Origin: JAAZMI01 sp964603615
Lineage (GTDB): Bacteria; Bacillota; Dethiobacteria; DTU022; UBA8154
Reading direction: 5' to 3'
Assembly: GCA_964603615.1 (NCBI GenBank)
Contig: CAZRVU010000009.1
Coordinates: 11,340-75,339 of the forward strand
DNA: 64,000 nucleotides
Shown here piece after piece: positions 8,560-18,174 of the stretch (within the stretch, counting starts at the first letter, position 1; each line of letters starts with the position of its first letter). A model generated the notes under the pieces. It searched no databases. It was not told where the DNA came from and was given only the letters and a program-made list of their open reading frames with translations. Made by a program: the position numbers and the translations under genes.

Positions 8560-8589
8560 TTGTTACTTTGCCTTCTAATGTGGTATAAT
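8560..8589 (+). promoter_or_regulatory. Candidate sigma-A promoter of uvrB
   Basis: TTGTTA (8560-8565), an 18-bp spacer and a perfect TATAAT (8584-8589), about 48 bp before the uvrB start. I do not see an obvious LexA box of the CGAAC-N4-GTTCG type. Confidence 0.5.
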
Positions 8590-8636
8590 ATTTTGATCGG
8601 ATCACATTCGGAGAAAAGAGGAAGGGTTGTGGCATC

Positions 8637-10652
8637 ATGGGCAGTTTTCAACTGGTAGCGGAATTTACCCCGCAGGGGGATCAGCCGCCGGCTATTGCAG
8701 CGGTTACCCGGGGGTTGCAGGATGGTTTGCCGCACCAGGTCTTATTGGGTGTGACCGGCTCAGGCAAGACTTTTACTATGGCCAACATTATCGCCCGCCT
8801 GCAAAGGCCTACGCTGGTCATGGCCCCGAACAAAATCTTGGCGGCACAGCTTTGCAGCGAATTTAAGGAATTTTTTCCGCACAACGCTGTGGAATACTTT
8901 ATCAGTTATTACGATTATTACCAGCCAGAGGCGTATATCCCACAGGCGGACATTTACATTGAAAAGGATGCCTCCATCAACGAGGAGATCGACAAGTTGC
9001 GGCACTCGGCTACCAGCGCTCTCTTTGAGCGGCGGGATGTAATTATCGTGGCCAGTGTTTCCTGCATCTACGGTTTAGGCTCGCCTGTGGAATACGGGGA
9101 GCAGGTTCTTTCATTGCGCGCCGGGATGCAAAAAAGCCGCGAGGAGATCTTGCGCAAGCTGGTAGCTATTCAATATACGCGCAATGATTATGATTTTCAA
9201 AGAGGCACCTTCCGCCTTCGCGGGGAAGTATTAGAGATTTTCCCGGCTTCTTATACGGATGCAGCCTTGCGGGTGGAGTTTTTTGACGATGAGATCGAGC
9301 GGCTGCGGGAGATCGATCTTTTAACGGGCAAGGTGCTTGGCGAACGTGAACATGTGGCTATTTTCCCGGCTTCGCACTATGTTACGGGCCAGGACCGCCT
9401 GCGCGCCGCCGTGCAGAGTATCGAGGAGGAGCTGGCTGCAGAGTTAAAAAAACTGCGGGCGGCCGGGAAACTACTGGAGGCGCAGCGCCTGGAACAGCGC
9501 ACCAATTATGACTTGGAGATGATGCAAGAACTGGGGTTTTGCAGCGGCATTGAAAATTACTCCCGTCACCTGGACAGGCGTCCTCCGGGCAGCAGGCCCT
9601 ATACCCTTTTAGATTATTTCCCGCAGGATTTCCTGCTTTTTGTCGATGAATCGCATGTCAGCATCCCCCAGATTCGCGGCATGCATGCGGGGGATCATGC
9701 CCGCAAAAAAACACTCGTGGAACATGGGTTCCGCCTGCCATCGGCGCTGGACAACCGGCCGCTGCAGTTCGACGAGTTCAGGCAACTGGTGAGCCAGGCG
9801 GTTTATGTTTCGGCTACGCCGGGGCCTTATGAGATGGAAAACAGTTGCCAGGTGGTGGAGCAGATCATCAGGCCCACCGGACTGGTCGATCCGGAGATCC
9901 TCGTTCGCCCGGTGGAGGGGCAGGTGGAGGATCTTTACGGAGAGATTCTGAAAAGGGTGGCCCTCGGGGAACGCGTGCTGGTTACAACCTTGACCAAGCG
10001 GATGGCCGAGGATCTGACCGATTATTACCGGGAAATGGGTCTCAAGGTGCGTTATATGCATTCCGATATCAACGCCCTGGAACGGATGGAGATCGTCTAC
10101 GGCTTGCGCCTGGGGGAATTTGATGTTCTCGTCGGCATCAACCTCCTGCGGGAGGGGCTCGACTTGCCGGAGGTATCTCTGGTGGCCATTTTGGATGCGG
10201 ATAAAGAGGGTTTCCTGCGCTCGGAACGCTCTTTGATCCAGACGACGGGGCGTGCGGCGCGGCACCTTCACGGGCAAGTCATCATGTACGCCCAGCGGAT
10301 GACCCCGTCGATGCAGGCGGCCATATCGGAGACGGAGCGGCGCCGTGAAAAACAGGTGGCTCACAATCAGGAACACGGGATTACACCTCGCTCGATTGTC
10401 AAAGGGATCCGGGCACCCCTGGAAGCGACGAAGGTTTGCGAGGAGGCGGCGGAGTATATCTCTGCTGAAGGTGTGCGGGCCCTGGGCAAAAAAGAACGGG
10501 AAAACCTTTGCCGCCGTCTGGAGAAGGAGATGCGGGAAGCATCCAAGCAATTGAATTTCGAAAGGGCGGCGGAGTTGCGGGATCTTATCCTTGAAATCCG
10601 GGCCATGGGCAAAAAATGGGCTCAAGCACCCCGCCAGGAAGCAACAGGCTAG
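8637..10652 (+). CDS. uvrB: UvrABC system protein B
   Basis: Damage-verifying helicase-like subunit of nucleotide excision repair, 671 aa, full length. Walker A is GVTGSGKTF; the beta-hairpin that inserts into DNA is the YYDYYQPEAYIP region; FVDESHVSIPQI carries the DEAD-type motif; motif VI lies in QTTGRAARH. The C-terminal UVR domain (MREASKQLNFERAAELRDLI) contacts UvrA and UvrC. ATG 8637 follows GGAAGGG. The last codons (QEATG and stop) fall in a duplicated 29-nt segment that recurs 71 bp downstream. Confidence 0.97.
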   Translation: MGSFQLVAEFTPQGDQPPAIAAVTRGLQDGLPHQVLLGVTGSGKTFTMANIIARLQRPTLVMAPNKILAAQLCSEFKEFFPHNAVEYFISYYDYYQPEAYIPQADIYIEKDASINEEIDKLRHSATSALFERRDVIIVASVSCIYGLGSPVEYGEQVLSLRAGMQKSREEILRKLVAIQYTRNDYDFQRGTFRLRGEVLEIFPASYTDAALRVEFFDDEIERLREIDLLTGKVLGEREHVAIFPASHYVTGQDRLRAAVQSIEEELAAELKKLRAAGKLLEAQRLEQRTNYDLEMMQELGFCSGIENYSRHLDRRPPGSRPYTLLDYFPQDFLLFVDESHVSIPQIRGMHAGDHARKKTLVEHGFRLPSALDNRPLQFDEFRQLVSQAVYVSATPGPYEMENSCQVVEQIIRPTGLVDPEILVRPVEGQVEDLYGEILKRVALGERVLVTTLTKRMAEDLTDYYREMGLKVRYMHSDINALERMEIVYGLRLGEFDVLVGINLLREGLDLPEVSLVAILDADKEGFLRSERSLIQTTGRAARHLHGQVIMYAQRMTPSMQAAISETERRREKQVAHNQEHGITPRSIVKGIRAPLEATKVCEEAAEYISAEGVRALGKKERENLCRRLEKEMREASKQLNFERAAELRDLILEIRAMGKKWAQAPRQEATG

Positions 10653-10736
10653 GCCGGCTGCAGGGCTGATACGTAGCTCGTAATACAGGACCGGCTCCAG
10701 CTTTGCGGGAAGCAACAGGCTAGGCCGGCCGCAGGG
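10637..10736. repeat. Direct repeat with 71-bp period at the uvrB 3' end
   Basis: A 29-bp segment starting GGAAGCAACAGGCTAGG at 10637, spanning the uvrB stop codon, recurs at 10708 with one mismatch. Only about 1.4 periods are preserved. The rest of the 10653-10884 gap is GC-rich with no gene. Confidence 0.7.
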
Positions 10737-10884
10737 TGAATGCCGTGCTGAACAGATGTTCCTTTGGGGCTTGCTTAAAAGCGCCGGGCCGGCGGCCAAT
10801 CAGGGCAACCTTGTAAACGGAACAGGGGCCGGCAATCTAACGGCAGGGATGAACTAACATGCTGATGGGGGGGACGGAGAAAAG

Positions 10885-13803
10885 ATGGACGACATAGCAG
10901 GGATGGATGTAGTGAACATGAATAAAATCGTGATCAAAGGAGCGCGGGAGCATAACCTAAAAAATATTGATCTGGAGATCCCCCGCAATAATCTGGTGGT
11001 CATTACCGGCTTGAGCGGTTCTGGTAAATCCTCGCTGGCTTTTGATACGATTTACGCCGAAGGGCAGCGGCGCTACGTGGAGTCCCTTTCGGCTTATGCC
11101 CGGCAATTTTTAGGGCAGATGGATAAACCGGATGTGGATTTTATTGCCGGCCTCTCCCCGGCAGTCTCCATTGACCAGAAAGGGACCTCCCAAAATCCCC
11201 GCTCCACGGTGGGAACGGTGACGGAGATCTATGACTACCTGCGTCTTTTGTTTGCACGCATTGGACAGCCCCATTGTCCCCATTGCCGGGAACGGATCAG
11301 CGGACAAACCGTGCAGCAGATCGTGGATCAACTGCTCGCCCTCCCCTTAAAAACGCGGCTGCATATTTTAGCGCCGCTGGTGCGCGGGCGAAAGGGAGAA
11401 TACAGCGCACTTTTCACGGAATTGCGCAAAAAAGGTTACGTGCGCGTCCGCATTGATGGGGAAATACGGGATTTGGAGGAGGAAATTTCCCTTTCCAAGA
11501 CGCAAAAACACGACATCGAGGTTATGATCGACCGCCTGATTGTCCGGCCGGGGCTGGAAACCCGCCTTGCCGATTCCCTGGAAACGGCGCTGGAGTTGGG
11601 TGACGGGCTCGTGCTGGTGCAGGCGAACGATGCAGATCAGTATTTCAGCACCAGTTTTGCCTGTATTCAATGCGGTTTTAGTTTTGAAGAGATTACGCCC
11701 CGCCTTTTTTCCTTTAACAGCCCCTATGGTGCCTGCCCCCAGTGCGGCGGCCTGGGGGTTACGCTGGATTTTGATCCGGAGCTGGTTGTTCCCAGCCCGG
11801 AACTTTCCATTGCGGAAGGGGCCATCCACCCCTGGGGGGTACACCGGGGATATTATATGCAATTCATGGAGTCATTTGCCCAACATTTTGCTTTGGACCT
11901 AAACAAGCCCTTCGGGGATTATACAAAGGGGGAGAAGGAGCTGATTTTTTACGGTGCGCCGGAAATCATTGATTTCCGTTACCGCAGCCCTTATCGCGGC
12001 CGGACTAAAACTTACCGCCGGGCCTTTCCCGGCGTGCTCCATCTTCTAGCCAAACGCTATAAGGAAACGGCGAGCGATGGAAGCCGGATGGAGCTGTCCG
12101 GTTACATGAGCAGCAAACTTTGTTCACGCTGCCAGGGTGCCCGTTTAAAGGAAGCCGGCCTGGCAATCACCGTTGGGGATAAAAATATTGCCCAGTTGAC
12201 AGCGCTTACTGTGGAAAAATTGCAGGTCTTTCTGGCGCAACTTTCTCTGCCGGAAAAGGAAGCTTATATTGCCCGGCAAATCCTCAAAGAAATAGCGGAA
12301 CGGCTTGGTTTTCTGCTCGATGTGGGCCTGGAATACCTGACTCTTGACCGTGGGGCGGCGACTTTGTCGGGCGGGGAGGCACAACGGATCCGCCTGGCCA
12401 CGCAAATTGGTTCCGGCTTGACGGGGGTCATTTATATTCTCGACGAACCCAGTATCGGCTTGCACCAGCGGGATAACAACCGCCTCTTGCGGACGTTGCT
12501 CAGGCTGCGCAACCTGGGCAATACGGTGATCGTCGTCGAACATGACGAGGGGACGATGCGCACCGCGGATTATATTGTGGATGTTGGGCCGGGCGCGGGG
12601 GAGGAAGGCGGTTATATCGTTGCTGCCGGCTCCCCGCGGGAGATAATGCTGTCGCCGGCTTCGATTACGGGTGATTACCTGGCGGGGAGGCGTTCTATAC
12701 CCCTGCCGGCGGCGCGGCAAAAACCGCGGGAGCGCTGGTTGGAGATCAGGGGGGCGGCGGCCAACAACCTTAAAGAGATCGACGTCCGCTTCCCTTTGGG
12801 GCTTTTTACCTGCGTAACCGGTGTTTCCGGTTCAGGGAAGAGCAGCCTGGTGAACGAGGTGCTGGCCAAAGCCCTGGCCATGAAGCTGCACCGGGCTAGG
12901 GGGAAACCCGGGAAATACCTGGCGATAAAAGGGCTGGAACACCTGAAAAAAGTGGTGAAAATCGATCAGGCGCCGATTGGCCGCACTCCCCGTTCCAACC
13001 CGGCCACCTATACGGGCGTTTTTGACGGGATCCGGGAACTTTTTTCCCAGACGCCGGAGGCCAAGATGCGGGGTTATAAACCGGGGCGGTTTAGTTTTAA
13101 TGTCAAAGGAGGCCGCTGCGAAGCCTGCCGCGGCGATGGAATCCTGCGCATTGAGATGCATTTTTTACCGGATGTTTATGTGCCCTGCGAGGTTTGTAAA
13201 GGCCAACGCTATAACCGGGAGACCTTGGAGATAGCTTTCAAGGGAAAAAATATCAGCGATGTGCTGGGGATGAGCGTCTGCCAGGCCCTGGCCTTCTTCC
13301 AGCATATCCCCCGCATCCAGCGCCGCCTGCAGACCCTGGCCGACGTTGGTTTGGGCTATATTCGCCTCGGGCAGCCGGCCACAACCCTCTCCGGTGGCGA
13401 AGCACAGCGAGTGAAGCTGGCCAGCGAACTTTTCCGCCGCAGCGAGGGGAAAACGCTTTATATTTTAGATGAGCCCACTACCGGGCTGCACACCGATGAT
13501 ATCAAAAAATTGCTCGATGTCTTGGAGCGCCTGCGCGATCACGGGGATACGGTTATTGTAATCGAACACAACCTCGATGTGATTAAGCGGGCGGATTATA
13601 TCATCGATCTGGGCCCGGAGGGTGGTGAACGGGGCGGCGAAATAGTAGCGGAGGGCACCCCGGAAGAACTGGCCGGGGCGGGGTCTTCTTATACCGGTCA
13701 GTTCCTGAAGAAAATTTTAAACCCTGCCGGCAACGGGGGCGCCGCGCAAAAAGCTGTTGAGATTGGGGCCGGGGCGAAAGGCAACCGCTTCCTCTGCACC
13801 TAA
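10885..13803 (+). CDS. uvrA: UvrABC system protein A (excinuclease ATPase)
   Basis: Damage-sensing ABC-type ATPase dimer of excision repair, 972 aa. Two ATPase modules are visible: Walker A GLSGSGKSSLAFD with signature LSGGEAQRIRLA, and GVSGSGKSSLVNE with LSGGEAQRVKLA. Cys-rich zinc modules are seen at CIQCGFSF...CPQCGG and CEACRGDG...CEVCKGQ, with an extra CPHC near residue 130. ATG 10885 follows GGACGGAG; an internal ATG at 10918 lacks a ribosome binding site. The final ~30 codons after the ATPase core are Gly/Ala-rich and partly repeated 71 bp further on. UvrA lies between uvrB and uvrC and presumably shares the SOS-type response, though no operator was seen. Confidence 0.97.
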   Translation: MDDIAGMDVVNMNKIVIKGAREHNLKNIDLEIPRNNLVVITGLSGSGKSSLAFDTIYAEGQRRYVESLSAYARQFLGQMDKPDVDFIAGLSPAVSIDQKGTSQNPRSTVGTVTEIYDYLRLLFARIGQPHCPHCRERISGQTVQQIVDQLLALPLKTRLHILAPLVRGRKGEYSALFTELRKKGYVRVRIDGEIRDLEEEISLSKTQKHDIEVMIDRLIVRPGLETRLADSLETALELGDGLVLVQANDADQYFSTSFACIQCGFSFEEITPRLFSFNSPYGACPQCGGLGVTLDFDPELVVPSPELSIAEGAIHPWGVHRGYYMQFMESFAQHFALDLNKPFGDYTKGEKELIFYGAPEIIDFRYRSPYRGRTKTYRRAFPGVLHLLAKRYKETASDGSRMELSGYMSSKLCSRCQGARLKEAGLAITVGDKNIAQLTALTVEKLQVFLAQLSLPEKEAYIARQILKEIAERLGFLLDVGLEYLTLDRGAATLSGGEAQRIRLATQIGSGLTGVIYILDEPSIGLHQRDNNRLLRTLLRLRNLGNTVIVVEHDEGTMRTADYIVDVGPGAGEEGGYIVAAGSPREIMLSPASITGDYLAGRRSIPLPAARQKPRERWLEIRGAAANNLKEIDVRFPLGLFTCVTGVSGSGKSSLVNEVLAKALAMKLHRARGKPGKYLAIKGLEHLKKVVKIDQAPIGRTPRSNPATYTGVFDGIRELFSQTPEAKMRGYKPGRFSFNVKGGRCEACRGDGILRIEMHFLPDVYVPCEVCKGQRYNRETLEIAFKGKNISDVLGMSVCQALAFFQHIPRIQRRLQTLADVGLGYIRLGQPATTLSGGEAQRVKLASELFRRSEGKTLYILDEPTTGLHTDDIKKLLDVLERLRDHGDTVIVIEHNLDVIKRADYIIDLGPEGGERGGEIVAEGTPEELAGAGSSYTGQFLKKILNPAGNGGAAQKAVEIGAGAKGNRFLCT

Positions 13804-13943
13804 ATCAGGGCGCGGCGCTTAGAACTGTTGAAATTGAGACCGGGCCCGGCAATAGAGCCGGGGCCGGGATCGGAAATGAAGCCGGGGCCGGAAATGAAGC
13901 CGGGGCCGGAAATGAAGCCGGGATCGGAAATGAAGCCGGGGCC
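13741..13943. repeat. Eroded 71-bp duplication plus an 18-bp tandem array downstream of uvrA
   Basis: The segment from 13741 resembles that from 13812 (offset 71; about three quarters identical over 35 bp, centred on CTGTTGA). It runs into at least four 18-bp units, GGAAATGAAGCCGGGGCC, at 13872-13943. In one frame the array reads as a repeated Pro-Gly-Pro-Glu-Met-Lys hexapeptide (open frame 13828-14043) but there is no good start site. Confidence 0.7.
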
Positions 13944-14039
13944 GGAAACAAAACTGGTGGCGAGATCAAGGAAAAAAGCTGGAGTTGGGGCTGGAGCTTC
14001 TTTTTGTGAAGGGCGGGAGGCACAGGGAGGTGGGCGGTT

Positions 14040-15974
14040 TTGAACGGGGAAAAAAGGGAACAACTGGCCGGAGGGGCTGAACGGCCCGCCGGGGAGGCTC
14101 AAGAGCAGCAGCCGGCCCTGGAGGAACAGGATCGGCGGGAACGGTTGGCAGCACAAACCTTGGAGTTGCCCCGGCAGCCCGGGGTTTATTTATTTAAAGA
14201 CCAAAAAGGGGAGATCATTTATGTCGGCAAGGCGCTGGATCTCCGCCAGCGTGTCCGCTCCTATTTTCTAAAAAACGCCTCTTCTTTGCCGCGCTTAAAA
14301 ATGCTGGTGGAGAAGATCACCTCGCTGGAGTTTATTGTCACAGACAATGAAGAAGAGGCTTTTATGTTGGAATCCAACCTGATCAAAGCGCATGTTCCCC
14401 GCTACAACGTCCGCTTCAAGGACGACAAACATTACCCTTATCTGCGCCTGAGCATGCAGGAACCCTTTCCCCGCCTGGAGGTGGCCCGCCGGGTTGAAGG
14501 CCAAGGCTACAGATATTTTGGTCCGTACAGCAAAGCAGGGGCGGTGAAAGAAACGGTGCGGCTCATCAAAAAACTTTTTCCCCTGCGTAGCTGCCGCCAA
14601 CCCCTGCAGGCCGGGGAAGCAAGGGGCCGCCCCTGCCTGAATTACCAGATTAAACGCTGTTTGGCGCCTTGCCGCGGGGATTTGCCGCCCCGTGAATATA
14701 TGGCGGTCGTGGAACAGGTCGCCCTTTTTTTGGAGGGGCGGATGTCCCCTCTTTTAAAAAAGCTGGAAAAAGAGATGCAACTGGCTGCCAGGGATTTAAA
14801 GTTTGAAAAAGCAGCACGCTTACGGGATCAATTATTAGCCTTGCGGCAGATCGGGGAACAGCAAAAAGCGGTCACCACGGACCGGCGCGACCGGGATATC
14901 ATCGCTCTCGTAGAGCTGCCAGGGGGGTTTTCCCTCGGCATTTTCAAGGTACGTGCCGGCAAACTGCTCGGGGCTGATTATTTTAAACCCGTGGCGGCCG
15001 CCGGCGAGGACACGGCAGTAATCATGAAGGAATTCTTGCGCCATTATTATGAACAAGCTGCTTTTGTCCCCGGCGAAGTTTTGGTTTCGCATTGGCCGTC
15101 GGAAAAAGAACTGCTTGCAGGCTGGTTAAAGTCAAAACGGGATAATAAAAAAATCCAAATCCGGGTGCCGCAACGCGGGGAAAAAAAGGCCCTGCTGGAG
15201 CTGCTCAAAAAAAACGTTCTCCTGCAAGTAGAGGAAGAGGAAAAAGAGGCCCGGCAAAAGGGCCTGGCCTTGCAGGAGTTGGCCCGCATATTGTCTTTGC
15301 CGGAGTTGCCGCAGCGGATTGAAGGTTACGATATTTCACATTTGGCCGGTCAGGAAACGGTGGGGGCAATGGTCGTTTTCTTGCAAGGGCAGCCCGGCAA
15401 GGAGGAGTACCGGCGCTTTAAGATTCGCACCTCCGCGCCCGGTGATGACTACGCGGCCCTGACAGAGATGCTGCAACGACGTTTTAGCCGGGAAACCCCG
15501 GCCTTGCCTGCATTGGTTTTAGTGGATGGCGGGCGGGGCCAGCTTTCCGCCGCCCGGGCCGTTCTGAAAGAAAAAGGGTATGCCTCCCTGCCGGTGGTGG
15601 CACTGGCCGAAAAGGAAGAGCAGATTTACATTCCCCGTGAAATACAGCCGCTGTGCCTGCCGGCTGCACATCCGGCATTGAAGCTGCTGCAGCGGGTGCG
15701 CGATGAAGCGCACCGTTTTGCACTGGCTTTCAGCCGGGAACTGGTGCTGAAAAGCAGCCTGGCCTCTTTTTTAGAGACAGTCCCGGGTATCGGCCCGGTG
15801 CGGCGCAAAGCCCTACTGCAACATTTTGGGGGGATGGAGGCGCTGCGGGAAGCCTCCCGCGAGGAGATTGCCGCTGTGCCCGGGATGAGCAGTACCGTTG
15901 CGGCCAGGCTCTACGGCGTGCTGCAGCAAACCGCTTGGGCGAAGATCGAGGATCACCTGGCAAAGAAGGAGTAA
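14040..15974 (+). CDS. uvrC: UvrABC system protein C (dual-incision nuclease)
   Basis: Makes the 3' and 5' incisions in excision repair, 644 aa. An N-terminal GIY-YIG nuclease domain starts near residue 45 (PGVYLFKDQKGEIIYVGKAL); a UVR domain follows (KFEKAARLRDQLLAL); then an RNase H-like endonuclease domain (EGYDISHLAGQETVGAMV) and C-terminal paired helix-hairpin-helix motifs (ETVPGIGPVRRKALL and AAVPGMSSTVAARLY). Start TTG 14040 is 6 nt after GGAGGTGGG. This gives a ~40-residue Glu/Gln-rich extension before the GIY-YIG core that most UvrC proteins lack. A 71-bp tandem repeat starts at its stop codon. Confidence 0.96.
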   Translation: MNGEKREQLAGGAERPAGEAQEQQPALEEQDRRERLAAQTLELPRQPGVYLFKDQKGEIIYVGKALDLRQRVRSYFLKNASSLPRLKMLVEKITSLEFIVTDNEEEAFMLESNLIKAHVPRYNVRFKDDKHYPYLRLSMQEPFPRLEVARRVEGQGYRYFGPYSKAGAVKETVRLIKKLFPLRSCRQPLQAGEARGRPCLNYQIKRCLAPCRGDLPPREYMAVVEQVALFLEGRMSPLLKKLEKEMQLAARDLKFEKAARLRDQLLALRQIGEQQKAVTTDRRDRDIIALVELPGGFSLGIFKVRAGKLLGADYFKPVAAAGEDTAVIMKEFLRHYYEQAAFVPGEVLVSHWPSEKELLAGWLKSKRDNKKIQIRVPQRGEKKALLELLKKNVLLQVEEEEKEARQKGLALQELARILSLPELPQRIEGYDISHLAGQETVGAMVVFLQGQPGKEEYRRFKIRTSAPGDDYAALTEMLQRRFSRETPALPALVLVDGGRGQLSAARAVLKEKGYASLPVVALAEKEEQIYIPREIQPLCLPAAHPALKLLQRVRDEAHRFALAFSRELVLKSSLASFLETVPGIGPVRRKALLQHFGGMEALREASREEIAAVPGMSSTVAARLYGVLQQTAWAKIEDHLAKKE

Positions 15975-16155
15975 AGGTAACTGTCCACCCTTTGTCATCC
16001 TGAGCGTCTTTGAACAGCTTGCCGCAGCCATTGAAGACATATCAAAGGTAACTGTCCATCCTTTGTCATCCTGAGCGTCTTTGAACAGCTTGCCGCAGCC
16101 ATTGAAGACATATCAAAGGTAATTATCCACCCTTGGTCATCCCGAGCGTCAGCGA
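15973..16155. repeat. 71-bp tandem repeat, about 2.6 copies, at the uvrC stop
   Basis: Unit starts at 15973, 16044 and 16115, each beginning AAAGGTAA and containing TCATCCTGAGCGTC (or a close variant). The first two units are nearly identical; the third diverges after about 41 bp. Confidence 0.9.
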
Positions 16156-16476
16156 AGGATCTAACCGGACACACGGCCCCGGGATTCTTCACTGTGTTCA
16201 GAATTCTTATGTGGGTATTACCCACACCACGATAAACGAACATTGCTAGTTTTTTAAGCGCCAGTATTTATAGCTATGACAAAAATGTTGTTGTTGGACA
16301 GCGAAACGGGGTCAAGGGGATATCTACAGTGTGTTAAATGTTTTTATCAAGCATGCCCCGGTATTTTGTTTCTGAAACAGTAATATAAGTAAAGTTATAA
16401 ATTGAGGCTCGGGCCCAAGTTGGGGGAACAGTGAAGAGCAAGGGGCTGGAGTAAAAGGGGTGGGAGAGAAATAAGG
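16156..16476. other. Gene-free interval between uvrC repeats and the methyltransferase gene
   Basis: No reading frame with support on either strand, no tRNA and no strong terminator seen. The sequence GGGGTGGGAGAG near its end is the ribosome binding site region of the next gene. Confidence 0.5.
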
Positions 16477-17172
16477 TTGGCAAGGAAGGTGGGTATTTTG
16501 CCGGAAAATAAGCTGATTAAAAAGAAAGAAATTACTTTCCACCTGCCCGGGCGGGAATTGAAGCTACATGTAGTGGAGAATATCGAGGCACTGGTCACCG
16601 ATGTTTCTGATCCCGATCAGGTGCCCTGTTGGGCTGATATCTGGCCGGCAGCCTACGGGCTGGCTAGTTTTCTTTGGGAGGAGGTCCTTTTTCTGCCGGG
16701 GGATAGAGTTTTGGAGCTGGGCGCGGGCCTGGGGTTGCCGGGCCTGGTTTGCAGTTTAAAAGGAGCGCATACCGTGCTTTCTGATTTTAACCCGCAGGCC
16801 CTGGCGATGGCCCGTGACAATGCCGCCCGGAACGGGGTTGCAGTGGAGCTGTTACTGGAGGACTGGCGGACATTTGCCTGCCGGGAACAGTTTGATTACC
16901 TGCTAGCCGCGGATGTTTTATATGAACCCCGGCTCAATCCTTATTTAGGGGAAATTTTTTGTCGAAATTTAAAACCCGGGGGGACGCTGCTCATCTCCCA
17001 TCCGGAACGAAAGGCCACGGCAGATTTCTTGGAAGAATGGTCTGATCCCCGGCATTTTACGCAGCGCCAGGTTTTCCGGGAAGTGGAGTTGGAGGGCACG
17101 CTGCTCCCCAGGTATAAGATAGCCATCCATATTTACAGGTATTTACCGGAACATCCGGCGGGAGGGGTTTGA
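16477..17172 (+). CDS. Class I SAM-dependent methyltransferase (METTL21/nicotinamide N-methyltransferase-like)
   Basis: 231 aa. Motif I is VLELGAGLGLPG, followed by the acidic loop LSDFNPQAL and the post-motif region FDYLLAADVLYEP, the pattern of the small protein-lysine methyltransferase family; the substrate cannot be read from sequence. TTG 16477 is a plausible start (GGGAG 10 nt upstream); TTG 16498 preceded by AAGGAAGGT is an equally good alternative and would remove seven residues. It stands between uvrC and a HAD phosphatase without overlap. Confidence 0.8.
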   Translation: MARKVGILPENKLIKKKEITFHLPGRELKLHVVENIEALVTDVSDPDQVPCWADIWPAAYGLASFLWEEVLFLPGDRVLELGAGLGLPGLVCSLKGAHTVLSDFNPQALAMARDNAARNGVAVELLLEDWRTFACREQFDYLLAADVLYEPRLNPYLGEIFCRNLKPGGTLLISHPERKATADFLEEWSDPRHFTQRQVFREVELEGTLLPRYKIAIHIYRYLPEHPAGGV

Positions 17173-17286
17173 GAACCCCCGCATTGTGTTTGCCTTTGGC
17201 TTAACGGGTTTTACGGTTCATTTTATTGACAACGTCAAATTTTCCTTGTAAGCTAATGATGGGGTCAAAATTTGAAGGGTGATGTC

Positions 17287-18096
17287 GTGTTAAAGTATAA
17301 ATTGCTGGCATTGGACCTGGACGGCACCTTTTTAAATGAGGAACATAAAATATCGGCGCGCAATGCGGCTGCCATTCGTCTGGCAGTGGAACAGGGTATC
17401 GTAGTGGCCATTGCTACGGGGCGCATGTTCCGCTCAGCCTTGCCCTACGCACGCCAACTGCAGATAGACCTGCCCCTCATAACCTATCACGGTGCCTTGA
17501 TTAAAAAAGCCGGCGGCGAAGTGCTCCGGCACAGCCCTCTTTCCAACGCCCGGGCATTGGAAATACTGCGTTTGGGCGTGGAAGAAGGCTTCCATTTTAA
17601 CGCTTACCTCGATGACTCCTTGTATGCTTCAAAGGAAAACGAATTTACCCGCTATTACCAGCAGATTGCCTCCGTACCTTTAACCATTGTGGGGAATCTC
17701 TCTGCTTTTTTAATGGATAACAAAAGGGATCCCACTAAATTAACAATTATTAACATGGAGCCGCAGCGTTTACAAAGATTACAGGAAACTTTACGGGAAA
17801 AATATGGTCAGGGGCTCTATATTTTACAGCCGCGGGCTCACTTCCTGGAAGTTACGACGGAAGAAGGCTCGAAGGGACAGGCTTTACATTTTCTAGGGGA
17901 AAGAGAAGGAATTGCGCCGCAGGAGATGGTGGCGATGGGGGATAGCTACAACGATATTGATATGCTCAAATTTGCCGGCCTGGGTGTGGCGATGGCCAAT
18001 GCCCCGCAGGAAGTGCGGGATGCCGCCGATCTGATTGCCCCGCCCAATACAGAAGACGGTGTAGCTTTATTTGTAGAAAAACACTTGCTGCGTTAG
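17287..18096 (+). CDS. Cof-type HAD-IIB hydrolase (sugar-phosphate/nucleotide phosphatase)
   Basis: 269 aa cytoplasmic phosphatase. HAD motif I is LALDLDGTFL with both Asp residues; motif II is in AIATGRMF; motif III Lys lies in EGSKGQAL; motif IV is VAMGDSYNDIDML. The large C2B cap between motifs II and III and the total length match Cof/YidA-type proteins that dephosphorylate sugar phosphates, FMN or PLP. GTG 17287 has AAGGGTGAT just upstream; an upstream TTG 17272 is less likely. TTGACA at 17226 with a poor -10 (TAAGCT) may be its promoter. Confidence 0.9.
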   Translation: MLKYKLLALDLDGTFLNEEHKISARNAAAIRLAVEQGIVVAIATGRMFRSALPYARQLQIDLPLITYHGALIKKAGGEVLRHSPLSNARALEILRLGVEEGFHFNAYLDDSLYASKENEFTRYYQQIASVPLTIVGNLSAFLMDNKRDPTKLTIINMEPQRLQRLQETLREKYGQGLYILQPRAHFLEVTTEEGSKGQALHFLGEREGIAPQEMVAMGDSYNDIDMLKFAGLGVAMANAPQEVRDAADLIAPPNTEDGVALFVEKHLLR

Positions 18097-18174
18097 TTGA
18101 GGCGTTTTCGTTGGCGGAATAACAATTTAGATTGGAACTTTGGTGGGAACAGAGAGAAAGGGTGGAGGTAATTT

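Noticed and set aside
9609..10799. 396-aa minus-strand open frame opposite uvrB
   Set aside because: Shadow of a high-GC coding strand; no ribosome binding site or family resemblance.
13828..14043. 71-aa open frame with PGPEMK repeats as a real gene
   Set aside because: TTG start without ribosome binding site, entirely made of the 18-bp array and the uvrC leader; treated as a repeat.
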